Source: an uncultured Cytophagaceae bacterium (GTDB lineage Bacteria > Bacteroidota > Bacteroidia > Cytophagales > Spirosomataceae). From it: a DNA stretch of 47,305 nt. The DNA lies in the NCBI GenBank assembly GCA_903933935.1, contig CAIZMB010000144.1, positions 1-47,305 on the forward strand. The letters run 5' to 3'. The position numbers were made by a program, and so were the translations under genes. Shown here in pieces: positions 7,737 to 16,582 of this stretch. The notes beneath the pieces were generated by a model, which was given only the letters and a program-made list of their open reading frames with translations, had not been told where the DNA came from and did no database searches. Positions within the stretch are counted from its first letter, which is position 1. Each line of letters opens with the position of its first letter.

Positions 7737-10358
7737 ATGTTAGAATCGATTAAAGGCTTTTGGATTACTTGTAAAATCAAAATTTCGCAAGGAATTATTT
7801 GGTTGCTAATGCTGTTGGATAAAGCACTTTTAAAGGTTTTAGGTGAGAAAAAATATACTTGGTTAATCGGTTATGGCAATCTGACTAGAGTTCTCATTGA
7901 AGCCTATTACCGTCGATTCAAAGCATTTTATGATGCGCATGTCGACAAACAATCCCCCTATTACAGACCGATTGTCAAGATTTGGAAAATTACTGCCAAG
8001 GCGGGTTTATTTGTTTTAATTTATTTGTTTGTCATACAAACCAATATTTTTTGGTTGACAGGTGAAATGCCATCGGTGGACGATTTGCAAAACCCTAAAC
8101 TTTCACAAGCATCTGAAATTTACTCTGCGGATGGTGTACTATTAGGCAAGTATTTTGCCGAAAATAGAACTCCTATTCGTGATTTTAATTTGCTGTCGCC
8201 TCATCTCGTAAAAGCCTTGGTCGCTACAGAAGATTCTCGGTTTTACGATCATACTGGGATTGACTTTCAAGCATGGGCCGGTGTGGTAGTTGGCATGGTT
8301 AAAGGAGGTGATCGGGGAGGTGGAAGCACTATTTCTCAGCAATTAGCTAAAAATCTCTTTAAAACTCGTACTAAGAAGGGGTTCTTCAAAACGGGTATTT
8401 TGGGATATATTCCAGGATTAAATAAGTTGATCTACAAATCCAAAGAATGGGTGACAGCCATTAATTTGGAACGTTTTTACACGAAGGATGAAATTATACT
8501 TTGGTATTTAAATACGGTTGATTATGGCAATAACGCGTATGGCATTAAAGTAGCCGCCAAGACGTATTTTAATACGAGCGCGGATAGTTTAAATGTACAA
8601 GAAGCGGCGATATTAATCGGCTTGCAAAAGGCGACAACCACTTATAATCCAACCCGTTACGATGGAAAGCCTTTGGCTGAAAACAAAGCTTGGAAGCGTA
8701 GAAATGTGGTTTTGTCTCAAATGGTGAAGGCGGGTTATTTGAAAAAAGCTGAATATGATTCATTAGCTAAGTTACCTATTGTTTTACATCCCAACGAAGA
8801 ATCTCCTTATGATGGGACGGGTAATTATTTTAAAGTAGCTGTGGCTCGATACATTAATGATTGGGCTAAGGAAAATGAAATGGAAGTTGATTTGTATCGG
8901 GATGGATTGAAAATTATGACGACCATCGACTCGCGTCTCCAATTACATGCCGAGGAAGCTGTTGAGGGTGGAATGCGTAACATTCAAAAATCTTTTGATA
9001 ATCATTGGACTGGTCAAAATCCTTGGGTCGATGAGCATGGAGTTGAGATTGTGGGTTTCATCGACACGGTTGCTAAGCGGACGGATTATTACAAAGCGTT
9101 GGCAAAAAGATTTCCTACAAGTCCAGATTCGGTTTGGCATTACATGAAAAATGTAAAACGTGACATGTGGGTTTATTCTAGAAATGCCTTGGGTGAGGAG
9201 AAAAGAAGTATGAGCTCGATTGATTCGATCAATTATTACAAGCGGTTTTTACAGTCGGGCATGATGACCTTAGATCCTTATACAGGCCATATTAAGGCTT
9301 GGGTGGGTGGTTTAGATTTTAAATATTTCAAATACGATCACGTTAAGCAGAGTAAACGTCAGCCTGGTTCTACGTTTAAACCTTTTGTTTATACGGCGGC
9401 CATAGACGGACCTAAAGATTTATCGCCTTGTTACATGGTGAAAGATGAACCCTTTGAAATTGAAGTAGAGGAGAAGGGTGAAAAGAAAATTTGGCGTCCA
9501 TCGAATGCCGACGGTACTTTTTCTTACATGATGATGCCGCTTCGCCGCGCATTAGCCAAAAGTATCAATTCAGTGGCTGCTCGATTAACGAATGAAGTGG
9601 GAGCAGATACGGTCATGTATTATGCGCAAAAGATGGGGATTAAAAGTCCTTTGAAACCTGTTGCTTCCATTGGTCTTGGTTCCTTTGATGTATCGCTTTA
9701 TGAGATGATTGGGGCATATTCAGCGTTTGTGAATGAGGGAATTCATGTGGAGCCTATGATTATTCAAGAAATTAAGGATCAAAATGGGAAGGTATTGCAA
9801 AACTTTGAACCTATTTCTTTTCGGGTAATCAAAAAGGAATCGGCTCAATTAGTTCGATCAATGCTGGAGGGTGTTATTCATGAGGGGGGAACTGCGAGTT
9901 CCTTACTTTGGTCTGATGGAGAGGTACTTTTGCCTACTGAAAATAGGTATGCGCATAATTTTGCGGGTAAAACGGGAACTACTTCCAATCATTCGGATGG
10001 TTGGTTTATCGGGATGACGTCCAATTTAATTTCGGGAGTATGGGTAGGTGGTGACGATCGATCGATACATTTCCGAACGAGCGCATTGGGGGAAGGGGCT
10101 AAAACGGCTTTGCCTATTTATAAACGGTTTATGATTCGAGTGGTGAAGGATCCGGCATTAGCGATGTACAAACCAATTCCATTCGATAAGCTAGATCGAC
10201 GGGTTGTTAAAAAGGATTTTGATTGCCAAGGCTCTTACAGCACTTTGCCTGATTCACTTCAAGTTTCGGATGCAGAATTGGATTCATTGAATGCATTAAT
10301 GGATGAACAGAATGTAGATGGAACGAAGCAAGATTCTATCCCCAAAGGACCACAATAG
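7737..10358 (+). CDS. mrcA: Class A penicillin-binding protein (PBP1A type)
   Basis: An 873-residue bifunctional peptidoglycan synthase anchored in the inner membrane. It has a cytoplasmic N-terminal part, a membrane segment at about residues 90-108, a GT51 glycosyltransferase domain and a penicillin-binding transpeptidase domain. GT51 blocks include ATEDSRFYDH with the catalytic Glu165, and GGGSTISQQLAKNLF. Transpeptidase motifs are GSTFKPF with nucleophile Ser545, SINSVA and KTGTTSNHSDGW. The N-terminal cytoplasmic region is longer than in E. coli. ATG 7737 is the first in-frame start. The hemF gene follows after one base, so co-translation is likely. Confidence 0.95.
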   Translation: MLESIKGFWITCKIKISQGIIWLLMLLDKALLKVLGEKKYTWLIGYGNLTRVLIEAYYRRFKAFYDAHVDKQSPYYRPIVKIWKITAKAGLFVLIYLFVIQTNIFWLTGEMPSVDDLQNPKLSQASEIYSADGVLLGKYFAENRTPIRDFNLLSPHLVKALVATEDSRFYDHTGIDFQAWAGVVVGMVKGGDRGGGSTISQQLAKNLFKTRTKKGFFKTGILGYIPGLNKLIYKSKEWVTAINLERFYTKDEIILWYLNTVDYGNNAYGIKVAAKTYFNTSADSLNVQEAAILIGLQKATTTYNPTRYDGKPLAENKAWKRRNVVLSQMVKAGYLKKAEYDSLAKLPIVLHPNEESPYDGTGNYFKVAVARYINDWAKENEMEVDLYRDGLKIMTTIDSRLQLHAEEAVEGGMRNIQKSFDNHWTGQNPWVDEHGVEIVGFIDTVAKRTDYYKALAKRFPTSPDSVWHYMKNVKRDMWVYSRNALGEEKRSMSSIDSINYYKRFLQSGMMTLDPYTGHIKAWVGGLDFKYFKYDHVKQSKRQPGSTFKPFVYTAAIDGPKDLSPCYMVKDEPFEIEVEEKGEKKIWRPSNADGTFSYMMMPLRRALAKSINSVAARLTNEVGADTVMYYAQKMGIKSPLKPVASIGLGSFDVSLYEMIGAYSAFVNEGIHVEPMIIQEIKDQNGKVLQNFEPISFRVIKKESAQLVRSMLEGVIHEGGTASSLLWSDGEVLLPTENRYAHNFAGKTGTTSNHSDGWFIGMTSNLISGVWVGGDDRSIHFRTSALGEGAKTALPIYKRFMIRVVKDPALAMYKPIPFDKLDRRVVKKDFDCQGSYSTLPDSLQVSDAELDSLNALMDEQNVDGTKQDSIPKGPQ

Positions 10359-10359
10359 A

Positions 10360-11256
10360 ATGGAAGCAATCGAAATTATCAATTATTTCAAATCTCTTCA
10401 AGATCAAATATGTGAAGGCATTGCAAAAGCAGATGGCCAAGGCACATTTAAGGAAGATGTGTGGACGCGAAGTGAAGGGGGTGGTGGTCAGTCTAGAGTT
10501 ATTCAACATGGAAAAATTCTAGAAAAGGCAGGTGTCAATTTTTCAGCTGTCCATGGACCTTTACATCCTAAAATGGTGACTAGCTTGGATATTAAAGAGG
10601 AAGTTGATTTTTTGGCCACAGGAGTTTCCATTGTCATGCATCCCATGAATCCTTGGGTTCCCATTATTCATATGAATGTTCGCTATTTTGAATTGAGTAA
10701 TGGTCAAAATTGGTTTGGTGGGGGAATCGACTTAACTCCTCATATTATTATTCCTGAACAGGCGAAATGGTTTCATCTACAATTGAAAACAGCTTGCGAC
10801 GCATTTGATGCGAGTTATTATCCTACCTATAAAAATTGGGCGGATGATTATTTTTTTAGTCCACATAGGGGAGAAACGCGAGGTGTCGGCGGAATATTTT
10901 TTGATTATTTGAAATCTAATTCACCTGAAGAAAAAGTAAATACCTTTGATTTTGTCAAAAAAATAGGCGAGTCTTTTGTGCCCATTTACAGTCAATTGAT
11001 GCAATTGAATGCGGATAAACCTTTTGGCAAAGAAGAAAAAGACTTTCAGTTATTACGTAGAGGCCGTTATGTCGAATTTAATTTAGTCCATGACCGAGGA
11101 ACTAAATTTGGCCTGGAAACCAACGGTCGGACTGAATCCATCCTTATGAGCATGCCTCCCATGGCTTCTTGGGAGTATATGTATGACCCGACTCAATTTC
11201 CTGAGGGCCAAAAAACGATGGATCTCCTGAAAAAGGGGATTGATTGGTTGGCCTAA
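10360..11256 (+). CDS. hemF: Oxygen-dependent coproporphyrinogen III oxidase
   Basis: HemF oxidatively decarboxylates coproporphyrinogen III to protoporphyrinogen IX in the cytoplasm and uses O2, which points to an aerobic lifestyle. The 298-residue length is usual. Diagnostic stretches include HPMNPWVPIIHMNVRYF, WFGGGIDLTP, the KNWADDYFF..HRGETRGVGG block and LRRGRYVEFNLVHDRGTKFG. ATG 10360 is preferred over an in-frame ATG at 10318, because the latter lies inside the PBP gene and adds 14 residues unlike HemF. It sits one base after the PBP stop codon. No other heme gene is in the window. Confidence 0.97.
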   Translation: MEAIEIINYFKSLQDQICEGIAKADGQGTFKEDVWTRSEGGGGQSRVIQHGKILEKAGVNFSAVHGPLHPKMVTSLDIKEEVDFLATGVSIVMHPMNPWVPIIHMNVRYFELSNGQNWFGGGIDLTPHIIIPEQAKWFHLQLKTACDAFDASYYPTYKNWADDYFFSPHRGETRGVGGIFFDYLKSNSPEEKVNTFDFVKKIGESFVPIYSQLMQLNADKPFGKEEKDFQLLRRGRYVEFNLVHDRGTKFGLETNGRTESILMSMPPMASWEYMYDPTQFPEGQKTMDLLKKGIDWLA

Positions 11257-11350
11257 AAGTAAATTAGGCTTTTCAAACTTGTTTTCTAGCAACATTTATC
11301 ATTGCTTTGAATAATGGTAAAATAAAATTTTTAAAATATTTTTTATCATT

Positions 11351-11382
11351 TTTAGGGGTTCCCTTATATTAAGGAACCTAAT
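11351..11382. other. Hairpin upstream of sigma factor gene
   Basis: GGTTCC (11357-11362) pairs with GGAACC (11373-11378), and TTA/TAA extend the stem inward around a bulged C. No U-run follows, so it is not a standard terminator. A second short stem, AACAAT/ATTGTT, lies at 11391-11407 just before the sigma factor start. These may be leader structures or part of the end of the hemF transcript. Confidence 0.4.
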
Positions 11383-11421
11383 CATTAATTAACAATAAAT
11401 TATTGTTTTAATCTTTTGAAA

Positions 11422-11979
11422 ATGGATTATTTGGATAAACCAGATGGTGAATTATGTGAATTGCTTTTCAAGGGTGATTCAAAAGCCTTTGAACTTATCT
11501 ACAATAGGTATTTCAAGTATTTATATCGATATGTTAATCATTCATTAGGTTCTAAAGAGGATTCAGAAGAGGTTTTGCATGATTTATTCTTAAGTATTTG
11601 GCAAAATCGAAGCAATAAACAGATTTTAGACTTAAGGGTATATTTATATGTTTCAGCAAGGAATTTGATCAATAGACATTTAAGAAATAAAATTAATTTT
11701 TCTAAATATCGGGAGTTTGAGTTGTTGCATAAAGTGTTTAGTAGCAATGAATCTGAAGCAATTACCAACTCAAATGATTTCAATGTTCGTTTAAATTTCA
11801 TTTTAGATTCTATGTCTGAAAAAACAGCCAAAGTGTTTAGAATGAGTAAAATAGAAGAGATTTCTGTGAAAAAGATTTCGGAGCAACTTGATATTTCAGA
11901 AAAGGCGGTTGAATATCATATCACAAAATCTCAAAAGATCTTAAAGGAAAAGTTTAAAGACTTTTATTCAGCAAATTAA
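11422..11979 (+). CDS. ECF RNA polymerase sigma factor (FecI-like)
   Basis: A 185-residue sigma-70 family factor with region 2 (AFELIYNRYFKYLYRYV, then DSEEVLHDLFLSIWQNR) and region 4 (KTAKVFRMSKIEEISVKKI, then KAVEYHITKSQKILKE). It lacks regions 1 and 3, as in ECF sigma factors of the Bacteroidota FecI-like group. ATG 11422 is chosen over TTG 11416 two codons upstream. The FecR-type anti-sigma gene starts 10 bases after its stop, and SusC/SusD follow, so it most likely controls this uptake locus after a signal passes from the outer-membrane receptor through FecR. Confidence 0.93.
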   Translation: MDYLDKPDGELCELLFKGDSKAFELIYNRYFKYLYRYVNHSLGSKEDSEEVLHDLFLSIWQNRSNKQILDLRVYLYVSARNLINRHLRNKINFSKYREFELLHKVFSSNESEAITNSNDFNVRLNFILDSMSEKTAKVFRMSKIEEISVKKISEQLDISEKAVEYHITKSQKILKEKFKDFYSAN

Positions 11980-11989
11980 ATTTTATATA

Positions 11990-12970
11990 ATGACAAATAA
12001 GGAATTTGACTCACTTAGTGAAAAATTCAATCAAGGCAAATGTACGGAGGAAGAGTTAATGCTCTTGCGAAAATTAACTAATGATAATCTTAATTTTCAA
12101 AATCAATCAAATTTAGAGTCTTCCATTGAGATACAAAATAAAATTTGGGAGAAATTGGATTTGGGTAAGAATACAGGTAAGAGCGTTAAATATTATTGGA
12201 TTGCCTCTGGAATAGCAGCTTCATTTTTGTTATTCTTTGGTTTATTCTTTCAATGGGAATTTAGTAATAAGTTAGAGTATGCTTCTATCCCTAGAAATGG
12301 GGTTGAAACAAAAAATAATGCAAATTCATTGCAAAAAATCACCTTGCCAGATGGGAGTCATGTTTTATTAGGAAAAAATGCTCATATCGTAGTCGCTGAA
12401 AATTTCGGTGTTAAAACTAGAACTGTTTATTTAACTGGTGAGGCATTTTTTACGGTGGCTAAAAATGAAAAAATTCCTTTTTTCGTTCATGTGGATAATT
12501 TAATTACCGAAGTTATAGGTACTTCATTTAAAATAAGTAAACCTACTTCCGATAAAATGATTGAAGTATCCGTTAAAACGGGTAAAGTGTCTGTTTATAC
12601 ACATGATCAAAAGTCGGTTAATAAGTCAAATGGAGTTATTATAACGCCTAATCAAAAAGCTGTTTTCAATTTGATTAGTAGAACTATTAATGAAAGTGTT
12701 GTCGATGTTCCGCTGGTTATCTTACAAAATGTCAAAAAGTCTGATTTTGTATTTGATGATGTAAATGTGGATGAGATATTTAAAAAAATGCAGCAGATTT
12801 ATGGCATTGAAATTATTCAAGTTAATTCCAATATCAATCGATGTGTATTTACTGGTGATTTAAATGGCCTAGATATGTTTAAACAATTGGAGTTTATCTG
12901 TACTTCCATTAATGCTAATTATGAAGTTCGAGGCTCATCAATTTTTATTAATGGTGAGGGTTGTAAATAA
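11990..12970 (+). CDS. FecR-family anti-sigma factor
   Basis: A 326-residue inner-membrane regulator. A short N-terminal cytoplasmic part (residues 1-65) binds the sigma factor in this family; one membrane segment is at about 66-88 (WIASGIAASFLLFFGLFFQW). A periplasmic FecR domain follows (ITLPDGSHVLLGKNA, VYLTGEAFF, GTSFKI), then a C-terminal DUF4974/STN-like domain ending ANYEVRGSSIFI. The C-terminal domain is expected to contact the STN domain of the downstream SusC. It lies 10 bases after the sigma gene and 174 bases before susC. Confidence 0.93.
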   Translation: MTNKEFDSLSEKFNQGKCTEEELMLLRKLTNDNLNFQNQSNLESSIEIQNKIWEKLDLGKNTGKSVKYYWIASGIAASFLLFFGLFFQWEFSNKLEYASIPRNGVETKNNANSLQKITLPDGSHVLLGKNAHIVVAENFGVKTRTVYLTGEAFFTVAKNEKIPFFVHVDNLITEVIGTSFKISKPTSDKMIEVSVKTGKVSVYTHDQKSVNKSNGVIITPNQKAVFNLISRTINESVVDVPLVILQNVKKSDFVFDDVNVDEIFKKMQQIYGIEIIQVNSNINRCVFTGDLNGLDMFKQLEFICTSINANYEVRGSSIFINGEGCK

Positions 12971-13060
12971 GTTTGAAATTTTAAAAAGAATATTGAGTAT
13001 GGAAAAATAAAAGAAATGAAAATAAAGTCGATAATGCGTCAACATTACCGACTAAAATGT

Positions 13061-13108
13061 ACTCATTCAATGGTATTGAATGTTTTCGTTAGACGAAAGT
13101 ACATGAGT
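13061..13108 (+). promoter_or_regulatory. Structured leader upstream of susC (two hairpins with a competing stem)
   Basis: CATTCAAT (13064-13071) pairs perfectly with ATTGAATG (13075-13082), and TTTCGT (13084-13089) with ACGAAA (13093-13098). An alternative long-range stem, ACTCAT (13061-13066) with ATGAGT (13103-13108), would disrupt the first hairpin. The segment lies in the 174-base gap between fecR and susC. It has no U-run, so a simple terminator is unlikely. Regulatory function is inferred from position only. Confidence 0.4.
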
Positions 13109-13144
13109 TATTGATCTTGAAAAAACCTTTAACAATGTAAAATT

Positions 13145-16100
13145 ATGAACATAAAATACAAATCTCCAAGATTACTTTTAAGAGTTATGAAAATTTCTAT
13201 ACAACAACTTTTTCTCAGTTTGATTTTCTGCACGTTTGCAAACGCTCATGTGGCATTAAGTCAGAATGATTTAATTGAAAAGGTTACGATCCAGGCTGAA
13301 AATGCACAGATAAAACGTGTACTTTCATTGATTGAAAAACAAGTCGATTACCGGTTTATTTATAGTTCTAATACAATAAATATAAATAAAAAGGTCAGTT
13401 TGAATGTGACAAACAAAAAATTGGAAGAAGTTCTCAATGATCTTTTTAAATTATTAGACATACAATATTCAGTTCGCGATAAAAGAATTTTATTAAGAAC
13501 TAATGTTGTTTCTAATGCGACTGTTAGTCTAAATAATAATATCATTTTAGAAAAACCTGTCAAGGGAAACGTAAAAGATGAAAATGGCCAAGCTTTACCA
13601 GGCGTTACCATACAAATTCAAGGTACTAATCAAGGTACGCAGACTGATGCAAGTGGTAATTTTTCATTTTCATCGTTAGATGATAAAGAGGTGTTGGTTA
13701 TTTCTTTTGTAGGTTACGTTTCTCAAAAAATTCTGGTTGGTACTAAGTCACTAATCGAAGTTTCTTTAGTTCCGGATAATAAGGCCTTGGATGAGGTGGT
13801 TGTTGTGGGTTATGGAACGCAAAGGAAAAGTGATTTAACAGGTGCCGTTGGAACTATAAAAACAGACGCCATTCAAGAGCGTAGGTCTGCTTCTTTAAAT
13901 CAGGCTATTGCTGGAAGAGTAACAGGTGTAAACGTTTCTGTTAACTCAGGTCGTCCAGGTGGACGTTCCAATATTCGTATCAGGGGAAATACTTCTGTAA
14001 GTGTGGCAAATAACCCGTTATATGTAATCGATGGAGTTATTTTAAATGCATCTGATTTAGCCAATGGTAGTACACCTATTGATTATTTGAATGCGAATGA
14101 TATTTCAAATATTGAGATTTTAAAAGATGCTTCCGCTACGGCAATTTATGGGGCAAGGGGAGCGAATGGTGTTATATTAGTTACTACAAAAAGAGGAAGT
14201 CAAGAAGGTGGTAAAATAAGTTATGACACTGATTTTAGTGTGGGGGTTCTACCTAAAAAAATACCTTTATTGAATTCAACTGAATTTCTATATGTGGAGG
14301 ATCAAGCTTACTTAAATGCGAAAAAATATGATCCAGTAGGTTTTGCCGGCGGAAAATATGTAAATCCTGCCACTAAGCGAACCAACCCTTTATTATTTGA
14401 TTCTAGCGGTAAGCCTCTTTATAATACAGATTGGCAAGATGAATCATTTAGGAAAGCTTTGACTCAGAATCATCAATTGGCCTTCACAGGAGGTAATTCA
14501 AAAGAAAATTATGGATTGTACTTAGGGTATCGAAATGAAGATGGACTTGTAAATGCTTCATGGTTAAAAAGATATTCAGCGCGTTTTGTGATGGATAGCC
14601 AAATAAAATCTTGGATTAAGATTGGTGGAAGTTTAAGTTATAATGACCAAAGCGAAAGCCAAGTAGATCCATTAGGTGGTGGTGGTATTATAACCATGCG
14701 TCAGGTTTTAGAGGCTTTGCCTATTGTTCCGGTTAAATATCCTGATGGAAGATGGGGGAGTAATGAGGATTATGCTGGAATGGAAGGTGGAGGAAGCCCT
14801 ATTCAAGTTTCAGAAGAAAGATTATACTATTTAAAGACTCAATCATTATTGGGTAATGTGTACTCCAATATTAATTTGGCTAAAGGCCTAGAATTGAGAT
14901 CTACTGTGGGAGTAAATATTATTAATCAGGAAACAGATTACTATGGTGGTCGTACTCTAAATTATATTTCTAGAAACCAAGGTGGAGATGCATCTTTGAC
15001 AGCTGATCGTCATAATTCATGGCAAATCGAAAACTATTTGACATATACGCGGAAAATTTCATCCGATCATTCAATAGTAGCTATGTTGGGTCAAGCACTT
15101 CAGCATGTGGATCGTATGAATTTTACTGCGAGAGCTCAAAGATTCCAAGATGATTATTTCCAATTTAACAACTTAGGTACAGGTGCTGTTACTCCAGCTT
15201 CTTCTTCAAGTGTAAGTGGTTATGGTTTGGATTCTTATTTTGGCCGTTTTAATTATAATTTGAAGGATAAGTATCTTTTGACGTTCACAGGTCGTGTGGA
15301 CGGTTCCTCGAAATTTGGAGCTGCTAATCGATATGCCATTTTCCCATCAGCTGCTTTAGCTTGGAAGGTAATCGAAGAAGATTTTATGCAAGATATTCCA
15401 TTTGTTTCCAATCTTAAGCTGCGAACAAGTTTTGGTATTACAGGAAACTCTGAAATTACGGCGTATCAATCTTTGGCTGGATTAGGTAATTATGCGGTTA
15501 TATTTAATAATGCACGCCAAGTAGGTATTGGTATAAACCGATTAGCAAATCCAGATTTACGTTGGGAAAAAACAGAACAAATTGACGCTGGATTAGAATT
15601 AGGCTTATTAAATAATAAAATTAATATTGAAGTTGATCTATACCGTAAATTGACTACCGATATGCTTTTAAGTGCTCCTGTACCATCAAGTAGCGGCTTT
15701 ACCACGGTAAGTCAAAATGTGGGAAGCATGGAAAATAGGGGTGTAGAATTTGCCATAAATTCTGTAAATATTGCGCGCCCGAACTTTACATGGAACACGA
15801 GTTTTAATATCTCATTCAACCAAAACAAGGTAATTGCTTTGACTGGTGGCGCTGATATTTTCTTAGGTAGGACAGTTGTTCGACAAGGCGAGCCTGTTGG
15901 TTCATTTTTTGGTTTTGTTCATCAAGGAACATGGAGTACGGCAGAAGAATCAATGGCTGCTAAGTATTTGAAAAAACCAGGTGATATCAAATATCAAGAT
16001 ACCAACAATGATGGTAAGATCAATGATAACGATCGTGTCATCATTGGAAAAGGAATTCCGGATAGTTTTGGTTCATTTATCAACACCATTACGGTTAAAA

Positions 16101-16555
16101 ACTTTGAATTTATGGTGGATCTTCAATTTATGAATGGAAATGATGTTCTTTTTGGTAGCAAGCACTCGGCTGAAGATAGGGTTAGTATTGCCAACAGCTT
16201 TAAAACTGTTTTAAACGGTTGGACACCTACGAATCAAAGCTCAAGGCTTGCCGAGTTAAGACCTGTTTCTGCTGGATATAATACGAATAATGATACAGAT
16301 AGAATTCAGGATGGATCTTTTTTAAGGGGCAGAAATGCTATGTTATCCTATAAGTTTCCTTCTGAGGTTGCTAGAAAAATGAAAATGAGTCGATTAAGGG
16401 CATTTGTCTCTGTACAAAATTTCTTTTTGTCTACTAAGTTTCAAGGATATGATCCTGAAGTTTCTACCTCTGGAGCTGCTTTTGATCAAGGTTTAGATCT
16501 ATATGCATATCCAAAGGCAAGAACATTTATGGTCGGCTTAAATATAGGTTTATAA
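13145..16555 (+). CDS. SusC/RagA-family TonB-dependent outer-membrane receptor with STN domain
   Basis: A 1136-residue outer-membrane importer. It has a signal peptide (about 1-40), an N-terminal STN signalling domain (about 45-118), a carboxypeptidase-regulatory-like domain (about 138-210, GNVKDENGQALPGVTIQIQG), a plug with LDEVVVVGYGTQ and YVIDGV, the SusC signature DASATAIYGARGANGV, and a C-terminal beta-barrel. With SusD it binds and imports an oligosaccharide or similar large nutrient using TonB energy. The STN domain is typical of receptors that signal to FecR and an ECF sigma factor, and both are encoded just upstream. ATG 13145 precedes the signal peptide. The substrate is unknown, because no degradative enzyme is attached to this locus. 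Confidence 0.96.
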   Translation: MNIKYKSPRLLLRVMKISIQQLFLSLIFCTFANAHVALSQNDLIEKVTIQAENAQIKRVLSLIEKQVDYRFIYSSNTININKKVSLNVTNKKLEEVLNDLFKLLDIQYSVRDKRILLRTNVVSNATVSLNNNIILEKPVKGNVKDENGQALPGVTIQIQGTNQGTQTDASGNFSFSSLDDKEVLVISFVGYVSQKILVGTKSLIEVSLVPDNKALDEVVVVGYGTQRKSDLTGAVGTIKTDAIQERRSASLNQAIAGRVTGVNVSVNSGRPGGRSNIRIRGNTSVSVANNPLYVIDGVILNASDLANGSTPIDYLNANDISNIEILKDASATAIYGARGANGVILVTTKRGSQEGGKISYDTDFSVGVLPKKIPLLNSTEFLYVEDQAYLNAKKYDPVGFAGGKYVNPATKRTNPLLFDSSGKPLYNTDWQDESFRKALTQNHQLAFTGGNSKENYGLYLGYRNEDGLVNASWLKRYSARFVMDSQIKSWIKIGGSLSYNDQSESQVDPLGGGGIITMRQVLEALPIVPVKYPDGRWGSNEDYAGMEGGGSPIQVSEERLYYLKTQSLLGNVYSNINLAKGLELRSTVGVNIINQETDYYGGRTLNYISRNQGGDASLTADRHNSWQIENYLTYTRKISSDHSIVAMLGQALQHVDRMNFTARAQRFQDDYFQFNNLGTGAVTPASSSSVSGYGLDSYFGRFNYNLKDKYLLTFTGRVDGSSKFGAANRYAIFPSAALAWKVIEEDFMQDIPFVSNLKLRTSFGITGNSEITAYQSLAGLGNYAVIFNNARQVGIGINRLANPDLRWEKTEQIDAGLELGLLNNKINIEVDLYRKLTTDMLLSAPVPSSSGFTTVSQNVGSMENRGVEFAINSVNIARPNFTWNTSFNISFNQNKVIALTGGADIFLGRTVVRQGEPVGSFFGFVHQGTWSTAEESMAAKYLKKPGDIKYQDTNNDGKINDNDRVIIGKGIPDSFGSFINTITVKNFEFMVDLQFMNGNDVLFGSKHSAEDRVSIANSFKTVLNGWTPTNQSSRLAELRPVSAGYNTNNDTDRIQDGSFLRGRNAMLSYKFPSEVARKMKMSRLRAFVSVQNFFLSTKFQGYDPEVSTSGAAFDQGLDLYAYPKARTFMVGLNIGL

Positions 16556-16582
16556 AAAATATCAATTTAAAAATATAATACG

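Noticed and set aside
10318-10359. N-terminal extension of hemF
   Set aside because: It lies inside the end of the PBP gene, with 14 residues unlike HemF.
13034-13114. 26-codon ORF in the susC leader
   Set aside because: It is short, spans both hairpins and has no start signal or conservation evidence; could be a leader peptide but not supportable.
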